Part shown: positions 1 through 6,969 of the stretch, piece by piece
Layout of the letters: the number at the start of each line of letters is the position of its first letter
Position numbering within the stretch: position 1 is the stretch's first letter
NCBI GenBank assembly: GCA_964568735.1
Contig: CAZMRF010000095.1
Coordinates: 1 to 7,669 of the forward strand
Length of the DNA stretch: 7,669 nucleotides
Source: CAZMRF01 sp964568735
GTDB lineage: Bacteria; Acidobacteriota; Polarisedimenticolia; JACPZX01
Direction: 5' to 3'
The notes under the pieces: model-generated
What the model saw: the letters and a program-made list of their open reading frames with translations, nothing else
What the model was told of the DNA's origin: nothing
Databases searched by the model: none
Program-made: the position numbers and the translations under genes

Positions 1-1116
<1,116 letters not shown>

Positions 1117-1260
1117 CGAGCTCCCCCGAGCCGCGCGCCGAGGGGTCGCCCTGCGCTCCTGCTTTCGCCCGGAGTCACAGCGAGTCCACCAGATGAATCA
1201 CCCTCTCCGGGCTGCAGACGACGCTTCGGACGCCCCTTCGCCGCGCTCGACGAACCCGGC

Positions 1261-2646
1261 TTGCAGCCGCTCGGCCTCGATCTCCCCACGGCCGTGAAGC
1301 ACCTCCCCGGCGAGCCCCTCTGCCTGGTCTTCCCGGTCACCGTTCCGGGCCGAGGCGGGCTCCTCACCGTTGAGGGCGCGGAGATGCGGGCCAGCCTCGG
1401 CCTCCGCCCCATGGCCCTCTCCGAAGTGTCCAAGGAGGCCGACCGCCCCTGCTATGCCGTCCTCTCCGACGGGGAGGATCTGCTCAGCCGCGTCTGGCAG
1501 CTCGCCGGAAGGTGCGGCCTGAAGGGCTCCGCCGGGGCCATCGCGCCGATGCCCATGCCTGGGTCCGGGGGAGAGATGGGAGGCCCGGGAGGGGGCGGCG
1601 GCCCTCTGGTGAACGGGGTGCTCCTGACCGGCCCAGAGAGCGGATTCCAGAAGATCTTCGAAGTGCTCGCCCTCTCGGGCGATCCGGCCGAGGGTCGCCT
1701 GGCCCGGGCCGGCGAGCGGGCCCTGGCGCCGCTGCAGGTGCCGGAGATCCGGTGCGGCACCGTGGGAACGCTGCGACCTGGCACCCTGCGAAGCGGAGGG
1801 ACTCCCCTCGTCGTGGGGATCCTGAACGTGACCCCCGACTCGTTCTCCGACGGCGGCCGATACGCGGTACCGGGGGCAGCGCTCGAGCGGGCCCGCCGTA
1901 TGATCGACGAAGGGGCCGACCTCATCGACGTCGGAGGGGAGTCGTCGCGGCCGGGTTCCACTCCGGTCGCGCTCGAGGAGGAGTCGGGCCGCGTCCTCCC
2001 CGTCATCGAGGCCCTGGCCCGCGAGGGCGCCGTCCCCCTGTCGATCGACACGACGAAGTCCGAGGTGGCCCGGCGGGCGGTAGCTGCCGGGGCCTCGATC
2101 ATCAACGACATCTCGGGCATGGCGCAGGATCCCCTGATGCCGGTCCTGGCGGCCACGCTGGGAGTTCCCGTCATCCTGAACCACATACGAGGCGTCCCCA
2201 GGACGATGCAGGAGAGCCCCGCCTTCCAGCACGTCGCGCTGGAGGTCCTCCTCGACCTCGCGGCGCGAGTGCGGGCCGTGCGGGCGGCGGGAGTGGAGGC
2301 TTCATGCATCGTCGTGGATCCGGGGATCGGCTTCGGCAAGCGGGTCGAGGACAATCTCTCCATCCTGCGCCACCTCGGCGTGCTCGAAGCGCTGGAGTGC
2401 CCGATCCTCGTCGGAGTGTCGAGGAAGTCGTTCCTCGGCGCCGTGACCGGCCGGCAGGTCGGTGAGCGGCGCGATGCCACGGTGGCCGCCGAAACGCTCG
2501 CGGTCCTGGCGGGAGCTTCTCTTCTCCGCACTCATGAGCCTGCCGCCGCCCGCGACGCGATCGCCGTCGCCGCCGCCCTGGCCGGTTCCGGGATTCCGTC
2601 CTCGCGGAGTCCTAGCAGCCCCGGTGCCAGCCGCGTAAGTCCTTGA
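1261..2646 (+). CDS. folP: Dihydropteroate synthase with a long N-terminal extension
   Basis: This enzyme joins 6-hydroxymethyl-dihydropterin diphosphate to p-aminobenzoate in folate synthesis and is the sulfonamide target. Residues from about 180 form the catalytic TIM barrel. Visible motifs are NVTPDSFSDGG (189-199), DVGGESSRPGS (223-233), SIDTTKSEVA (261-270), INDISG (281-286), DPGIGFGK (353-360), GVSRKSF (385-391) and RTHEP (423-427). The usual Asn, Asp, Lys, Arg and His ligands are all present, so it should be active. The first 180 or so residues are extra compared with the roughly 280-residue classical enzyme and contain a Gly-rich linker (101-114). The TTG start at 1261 is the first conventional start codon in this frame after ftsH, although the frame is open back to the ftsH stop. 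ATG 1384 is an alternative with a GAGGG 7 nt upstream. The start is therefore uncertain, while the stop and function are secure. Confidence 0.93.
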   Translation: MQPLGLDLPTAVKHLPGEPLCLVFPVTVPGRGGLLTVEGAEMRASLGLRPMALSEVSKEADRPCYAVLSDGEDLLSRVWQLAGRCGLKGSAGAIAPMPMPGSGGEMGGPGGGGGPLVNGVLLTGPESGFQKIFEVLALSGDPAEGRLARAGERALAPLQVPEIRCGTVGTLRPGTLRSGGTPLVVGILNVTPDSFSDGGRYAVPGAALERARRMIDEGADLIDVGGESSRPGSTPVALEEESGRVLPVIEALAREGAVPLSIDTTKSEVARRAVAAGASIINDISGMAQDPLMPVLAATLGVPVILNHIRGVPRTMQESPAFQHVALEVLLDLAARVRAVRAAGVEASCIVVDPGIGFGKRVEDNLSILRHLGVLEALECPILVGVSRKSFLGAVTGRQVGERRDATVAAETLAVLAGASLLRTHEPAAARDAIAVAAALAGSGIPSSRSPSSPGASRVSP

Positions 2647-2671
2647 AATCTCAGGACTAGCAACTTAAGAT
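2643..2671 (+). promoter_or_regulatory. Candidate sigma70 promoter for cdaA
   Basis: TTGAAA (2643-2648) and TAAGAT (2666-2671) are separated by exactly 17 nt. They match the -35 and -10 consensus at 5 of 6 and 4 of 6 positions. They lie in a short AT-rich island inside otherwise GC-rich sequence, and the -35 overlaps the folP stop codon. Transcription would start near 2678, giving a leader of about 18 nt before the cdaA GTG. This would let cdaA and the genes after it be expressed apart from ftsH-folP. It is a sequence match only. Confidence 0.5.
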
Positions 2672-2695
2672 TAGGGCCGGAGCGCCGGCGGGCTC

Positions 2696-3712
2696 GTGGT
2701 CGGCGAAGGGATCGCGGCCCCCCCATCCGACGTCATTGGGAGAAAGCTCGACTTGGGACTGCGCGAAGCCATCGAGTCGATCAGAAACGCGCTCGAGACG
2801 CTTCGCGGCAGCCCGTTCGGATGGCTGGTCGAGATCGCCGACATCCTGATCCTCGCCTACGTCTTCTACCAGCTCGCGCTGCTCATCCGCGGAACGCGCG
2901 CGGCGCAGATGATGACCGGGGTGATCTTCATCCTGGCCTCCTACTGGCTCGCGGGAGTTCTCCAGCTTCTCACACTCCAGCGCTTCATCGGTTACCTGCT
3001 TTACTGGATCCCCTTCGCCATGATCGTGATCTTCCAGAACACGATCCGGCGCATGCTCACGCGCTTCGGGCGCAACCCCTTCGCGGCCACGCTGCAAGCC
3101 GGCCAGGCCGAGGCCGTCATCAAGGAGGTCACCGCCGCGGCGACAGCCCTGGCCGCGCAGCGCATCGGGGGGCTCATCGTCATCGAGCGGGAGCAGGGAC
3201 TGCGCGGCCTCACGGAGACCGGCATGCGCGTGGACGCGCGCATCGCCTACGACCTCATCGTGGCCATCTTCCAGCACGGCTCCCCGCTGCACGACGGCGC
3301 GGTCGTGATCCGGGAGGGCCGCATCCACGCCGCGGGCTGCTTCCTTCCTCTCTCCCAGCAGCCTCAGCACAGCAAGGAGCTGGGCTCGCGCCACCGGGCC
3401 GCCATCGGCGTCACGGAGGAGAGCGACGCCCTCTGCGTCGCCGTCTCTGAGGAGCGCGGCTCGATCTCCGTGGCCTTCGAAGGCGGCATCGTCCGCGACG
3501 TGGAAGCCGGGCGCCTCCGGGAGTACCTCATGGAGAAGCTCGAGGTCCGCTCGCGCTCCGCGGAGCGCAGGACGGAGCCGGAGGAGCCCGTCGCGGCCTC
3601 GAAGATCGAGGGGAGTCCGCCTTCCGAAGCCCCCCGCGTGACCCGATCGTCACGCATGGACGGCGACAGCCGCGGGGGCGCTCTCGCGGCCGCGCCCTCC
3701 GATGATCGCTGA
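2696..3712 (+). CDS. cdaA: Diadenylate cyclase CdaA (DisA_N/DAC domain, membrane type)
   Basis: CdaA condenses two ATP into the second messenger c-di-AMP, which controls potassium and osmolyte balance and cell-wall homeostasis in organisms that use it. Three hydrophobic segments (about 46-65, 71-90 and 98-115) precede the cytoplasmic DAC domain, as expected for CdaA rather than DisA or CdaS. The cyclase signatures are both intact: LHDGAVVIREGRI (198-210, with the DGA motif at 200-202) and SRHRAAIG (231-238). SEERGSISVA (251-260) completes the domain. About 50 residues after 286 are charged and low in complexity, making the protein (338 residues) longer than the usual 270 or so. The GTG at 2696 is the most upstream plausible start; TTG 2753 with GGGAG upstream is an alternative. 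The next gene encodes its YbbR-domain partner and then comes glmM, the classical cda operon order. Confidence 0.95.
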   Translation: MVGEGIAAPPSDVIGRKLDLGLREAIESIRNALETLRGSPFGWLVEIADILILAYVFYQLALLIRGTRAAQMMTGVIFILASYWLAGVLQLLTLQRFIGYLLYWIPFAMIVIFQNTIRRMLTRFGRNPFAATLQAGQAEAVIKEVTAAATALAAQRIGGLIVIEREQGLRGLTETGMRVDARIAYDLIVAIFQHGSPLHDGAVVIREGRIHAAGCFLPLSQQPQHSKELGSRHRAAIGVTEESDALCVAVSEERGSISVAFEGGIVRDVEAGRLREYLMEKLEVRSRSAERRTEPEEPVAASKIEGSPPSEAPRVTRSSRMDGDSRGGALAAAPSDDR

Positions 3713-3732
3713 TGCTCGCTGATGCTCGCTGA
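3710..3732 (+). repeat. 10-bp tandem repeat giving stop codons in all three frames
   Basis: TGATGCTCGC occurs twice head to tail (3710-3719 and 3720-3729) and a third TGA follows at 3730-3732. A diverged copy (CGATGATCGC) lies just before at 3700-3709. Because the unit is 10 bp, the three TGA triplets fall in three different forward frames. The first is the cdaA stop codon. Confidence 0.8.
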
Positions 3733-3750
3733 GCGGGAGTGGGGTCGCCG

Positions 3751-4692
3751 GTGACGAGCTTCTTCCGCGAGAACCTGCCGCTCAAGGTCGCCTCGCTCGC
3801 GCTCGCGATCGGCGTCTGGGCCTATGTCCGCGGCGAGGAGAGGCCCGTCCAGATCTTCTCGGTGCCGCTCGAGCTTCAGAACCTCCCTCCCGGCCTGACG
3901 CTCTCGGGAAGCGTGCAGGACACCGTGAACGTGCGCGTCCAGGCTCCCGAGTCGGTGCTCCGCGGCCTCGTCAACGAGACTCTCGTCGCCCGGGTGGACC
4001 TGGGAGGCCTCGGCGCGGGTGAGCAGACCGTGCGCGTCGGCCTGGAGTCGGTCAAGATCCCGCCGGGCGCCGAGGTCGTCCGCGTATCGCCCGAGTTCGT
4101 GGAGGTCCATCTCGAGAAGAAGCTCCAGGCCGAGCTTCCGGTCACGGCACGCATCGTGGGCACGCCGGCTTCGGGCTACGTTCTCGGCCCAACGCTCGTC
4201 ACGCCCCACCAGACTCGAGTCGAGGGGCCCGAGAGCACGATGGCCCAGGCGCGCGAGGTGGACACCGAGACGATCCGGATCGACGGCCGCTCGCAGTCTT
4301 TCGAGGTCATGGTGGACCTCTACCCAGCCCGTCCCGAGATGAAAGTGATCGGCGAAGCCAAGGCCCTCGTCCACGTGAACATCCACGAGAAGTACGCCAC
4401 CCGGACCATCCCCGGCGTCGCCGTCATGGGCGAGTGGGGCGGGGCCGAGGTGCGGCTGGATCCGCGGATCGTGGAGGTGACCCTCGAAGGCCCCCCGGCC
4501 CTCCTCGCCGGCCTGAGCTCCTCGGGCCTGACCGCCACCGTGGATCTCGCCCGTCTCCCGCAGGGCTCGAAGCGCGGGAAGATCGAGCCGAGGATCGGCT
4601 TCGTGGACTCACGGCTCGACGGCAATGTCTTCGTCCTGGGCATCCTCCCGGAATCGGTGTCCGTGCGCGTCACGAGGGACTCATCTCGTTGA
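3751..4692 (+). CDS. cdaR: YbbR-domain protein, CdaR-type partner of the diadenylate cyclase
   Basis: In the cda operons studied in Firmicutes this protein sits in the membrane next to CdaA, exposes YbbR repeats outside the cytoplasm and modulates c-di-AMP synthesis. The protein opens with a short cytoplasmic stretch and one hydrophobic helix (about 12-27 of the longer form, LPLKVASLALAIGVWAYV region), with no evident cleavage site. About three YbbR-like beta-rich repeats follow, at roughly 39-127, 131-215 and 222-312 of the longer form. Recurring features are the VPLELQNLPPGL-like repeat start and the VEVHLEKK-like and VSVRVTR-like repeat ends. I chose GTG 3751 because GTGGGG lies 6 nt upstream and the product begins TSFFRENLPLKV, as YbbR proteins usually do. 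GTG 3739 would add four residues. The stop overlaps the glmM start in TTGA. The family is clear; the regulatory role is inferred from operon position. Confidence 0.88.
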   Translation: MTSFFRENLPLKVASLALAIGVWAYVRGEERPVQIFSVPLELQNLPPGLTLSGSVQDTVNVRVQAPESVLRGLVNETLVARVDLGGLGAGEQTVRVGLESVKIPPGAEVVRVSPEFVEVHLEKKLQAELPVTARIVGTPASGYVLGPTLVTPHQTRVEGPESTMAQAREVDTETIRIDGRSQSFEVMVDLYPARPEMKVIGEAKALVHVNIHEKYATRTIPGVAVMGEWGGAEVRLDPRIVEVTLEGPPALLAGLSSSGLTATVDLARLPQGSKRGKIEPRIGFVDSRLDGNVFVLGILPESVSVRVTRDSSR

Positions 4693-6047
4693 AGCGGCTC
4701 TTCGGGACCGACGGTATTCGGGGAAGGGCCGGCCAGCCGCCGCTCGACGAGGAGACTCTCGCGCTTCTCGCCGCGGCCCTCCCCGGCCTCGTCGCTCGAG
4801 GCGGGCTCTCCCCGCGCATCCTGATCGGGCGGGACACGCGGGAATCGGGCGAGTGGATCGAGAGGACGCTCGCTCGAGCCCTCGCCGGCGCCGGGGGGCG
4901 GCCCGTCGCGGCGGGCATCCTGCCCACGGCCGCCGTGGCGTGGCTCGCGCGCGATGGAGGCTTCGACGCCGGCATCATGATCTCCGCCAGCCACAATCCC
5001 TGGGAGGACAACGGGATCAAGGTCTTCTCCCGCGACGGCTACAAGCTGCCCGACTCGGTGGAGGAGCGGCTCGAGTCGATCGTCCTCGACGGCGAGCCCG
5101 GAGGCCCCACGCCTCGCGACGCCGCGCCTGCCGGCGCCATGGCCGCGAAGGATCTCGTGGCGGGCTACCGCGAGCACCTGCTCACGGCCGCCCGGGGATC
5201 GCGCCTCGACGGTGTGCGCGTCGTGCTCGACTGCGCGAACGGGGCTTCCAGCCGCGTCGCGCCGGAGGTCTTCCGATCCCTCGGCGCCGAGGTCCATGCG
5301 CTCTCCGCCGAGCCCGACGGGAGGAATATCAACGAAGACTGCGGGTCGCTCCATCCGGAGCGGCTCTGCCGCGCCGTCGTCGAGACGAAGGCGAGCTTCG
5401 GCTTCGCTTTCGACGGCGACGCGGATCGCTGCCTGATGGCCGACGATCGAGGGGACCTCTGCGACGGCGACTTCATCATGTACCGATCGGCGCTCATGCT
5501 GCGGGAGGCCGGCAGGCTCGGGCCCGATCTCGTCGTGGGCACCGTGATGAGCAACCTGTGGCTCGAGCGCTCGCTGCGCGCGGCCGGGATCGAGCTGCTC
5601 CGCACTCCCGTCGGCGACAAGTACGTGCTGGAGGAGATGCTCCGGCGGGGCGCCCGCGTGGGAGGCGAGCAGTCGGGGCACGTGATCTTCATCGATCACG
5701 CCACGACGGGGGACGGTATCCTGACCGCGGTGCTGATGGCGACGGCGGCCCGGCGGTCGGGGGTCGAGGCGTCGGAGTGGCGCTCCGAGGTCAGCCCCTG
5801 CCCTCAGGTGCTGCTCAACGTCCGCGTGAGGGCGCGCCCCGACTTGGAAACGCATCCTGTGATCGGTCCCGCGGCCGCCCGCGCGCGGGAGCGCCTGGGA
5901 TCGGATGGGAGGATCCTGTTGCGCTATTCCGGCACCGAGCCCCTCGCCCGTGTCATGGTGGAGGCGGTGGACGCCGGACTCACCGAGAGCCTCGCGAGGG
6001 AGCTGGCGGGCCTCATCGAACGGGAGATAGGGGAGGGATCAGCATGA
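4689..6047 (+). CDS. glmM: Phosphoglucosamine mutase GlmM
   Basis: GlmM converts glucosamine-6-phosphate to glucosamine-1-phosphate, the committed precursor of UDP-GlcNAc for peptidoglycan and outer envelope sugars. The 452-residue product has the family's usual length. It begins with the typical KRLFGTDGIRG and carries the phosphoserine loop ISASHNPWEDNGIK with catalytic Ser at about residue 101. The metal loop DGDADR is at 243-248, the sugar-binding loop GEQSGH at 326-331 and the phosphate-binding RYSGTEP at 412-418. The start is TTG 4689, which overlaps the cdaR stop by two bases (translational coupling); GAGGGA lies 9 nt upstream. The frame stays open upstream to 4434, but that stretch is inside cdaR and does not resemble GlmM. 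In Firmicutes GlmM binds and inhibits CdaA, so the location is functionally meaningful. Confidence 0.97.
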   Translation: MKRLFGTDGIRGRAGQPPLDEETLALLAAALPGLVARGGLSPRILIGRDTRESGEWIERTLARALAGAGGRPVAAGILPTAAVAWLARDGGFDAGIMISASHNPWEDNGIKVFSRDGYKLPDSVEERLESIVLDGEPGGPTPRDAAPAGAMAAKDLVAGYREHLLTAARGSRLDGVRVVLDCANGASSRVAPEVFRSLGAEVHALSAEPDGRNINEDCGSLHPERLCRAVVETKASFGFAFDGDADRCLMADDRGDLCDGDFIMYRSALMLREAGRLGPDLVVGTVMSNLWLERSLRAAGIELLRTPVGDKYVLEEMLRRGARVGGEQSGHVIFIDHATTGDGILTAVLMATAARRSGVEASEWRSEVSPCPQVLLNVRVRARPDLETHPVIGPAAARARERLGSDGRILLRYSGTEPLARVMVEAVDAGLTESLARELAGLIEREIGEGSA

Positions 6048-6054
6048 GAGGCAC

Positions 6055-6768
6055 GTGCCGCTACTGACGATCGTGCTCGACCAGGTCGCGGCCCTGCGCC
6101 AGGCGCGCCGCTCCGCCGAGCCCGATCCCGTGGCCGCCGCCTACCTCGCGCAGATGGCCGGCGCCGACGGCATCGCGGTTCACCTGTACGGCGATCGGCG
6201 CCACGTTCAGGAGCGCGACGTGGACGTCCTTCGCCAGACGGTCACCGCGCCGCTGCATCTCATGACCGCGGCCACGGCGGAGTCCGTGCGCGTCGCCTCC
6301 GCCATGAAGCCCGCGACGGTCACTCTCCTGCCCGAGAGGCGGGAGGAGGTCACGACAGAGGGGGGGATCGACGTCCTGCTCTCCGCGGCCGTCGTGGACA
6401 GGACGCTCGGAGCGCTTCACGAGTCGGGCTTCAAGGTGACGCTGCTCGTGGAGCCGGAGCTGGACCAGATCCGCGCGGCCGCGAAGGCCGGCGCCGACGC
6501 GCTGCAGATCAATACCCGTCACTTCGCGGAGGCCGGGGAGGAGAGCGCCTCGGAGCGCGAGCTGATGCGGCTTCAGGAAGCGGTCCGCGGCGCGAGCAAG
6601 CTCCGGATGAAAGTGATCGCGGGGCTGGGGCTCAACTACGCCACGGCAGCCCGCGTCGCGCGCATCCCCGAAGTCTCCGAGATCCGCGTCGGCCACGCCG
6701 TCATCGCCCGCGCCTGCCTCGTAGGCATCGACCGCGCCGTCCGTGAGATGAAGGCGCTCGTGGGTTGA
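6055..6768 (+). CDS. pdxJ: PdxJ-family (pyridoxine 5'-phosphate synthase) protein with a degenerate active site
   Basis: PdxJ condenses 1-deoxy-D-xylulose 5-phosphate with 3-amino-1-phosphohydroxyacetone to give pyridoxine 5'-phosphate. The 237-residue length and overall motifs are clearly PdxJ: AALRQARR (12-19), AGADGIAVHL (35-44), DRRHVQERDV (47-56), LLPERREEVTTEGG (91-104) and VGHAVIARA (212-220). With a constant offset of two from E. coli numbering, His45, Arg50, Thr102 and His216 are kept as His43, Arg48, Thr100 and His214. Asn9 is Val7, His12 is Gln10, Glu72 is Met70, Glu153 is Gln151 and His193 is Leu191. The phosphate/active-site string EIHTG has become QINTR (151-155). Two of the three proposed acid/base residues are thus missing, so normal activity is doubtful. 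The frame is intact and codon use matches its neighbours. GTG 6055 lies 7 nt after glmM with GAGAGG just upstream. Confidence 0.9.
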   Translation: MPLLTIVLDQVAALRQARRSAEPDPVAAAYLAQMAGADGIAVHLYGDRRHVQERDVDVLRQTVTAPLHLMTAATAESVRVASAMKPATVTLLPERREEVTTEGGIDVLLSAAVVDRTLGALHESGFKVTLLVEPELDQIRAAAKAGADALQINTRHFAEAGEESASERELMRLQEAVRGASKLRMKVIAGLGLNYATAARVARIPEVSEIRVGHAVIARACLVGIDRAVREMKALVG

Positions 6769-6969
6769 GCATGCGAAGGTCGCGCCACAATTCAGAAGCA
6801 TTCTGGCATCGCTAGCGATTCCGCGCAGCTTATCCACATAGGCCGCAAGCCGCCTCAGAGTGCAGTTCCTTGTGTGGAGAGCGATACGCCGATCGGGAAG
6901 TATGCCGGTGACGGATTATGAGACACCTTCCCGCCGCGTATTCCTGTAGCGAGATCTGTCCATTTACTG
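6769..6969. other. AT-richer intergenic flank between pdxJ and the cassette
   Basis: No gene is recognisable in these 201 nt and composition drops visibly from the preceding operon. There are a 5-bp hairpin CAGAA-GCA-TTCTG (6793-6805) without a T-tract and a perfect 12-bp palindrome ATCGCTAGCGAT (6808-6819). A perfect DnaA-box consensus TTATCCACA sits at 6830-6838. No AAC-containing attC inverse core is present anywhere in the gap. I could not support a promoter or a rho-independent terminator. Confidence 0.6.

Noticed and set aside
1198..2232. 344-codon minus-strand frame opposite folP
   Set aside because: It is antisense to conserved dihydropteroate synthase motifs and shows no domain signature.
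4320..5855. 511-codon open frame on the minus strand opposite cdaR and glmM
   Set aside because: It is an antisense shadow of GC-rich codons; the product is low in complexity, rich in Arg, Gly and His, and the plus strand holds well-recognised genes.
4625..6067. 480-codon plus-strand frame overlapping glmM in another frame
   Set aside because: The Arg-rich product without motifs is a frame shadow of glmM.
6055..6768. pdxJ as a decaying pseudogene
   Set aside because: The frame is full length with normal codon bias and conserved fold motifs; only specific active-site residues differ.
6793..6819. Rho-independent terminator after pdxJ
   Set aside because: The stems are short (5-bp hairpin and a loopless palindrome) and no T-tract follows.
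6785..6830. Second attC upstream of the cassette, starting at CACAATTCAGAAGC
   Set aside because: It lacks the AAC box, has no matching GTT partner at the right distance and no two-stem pairing.
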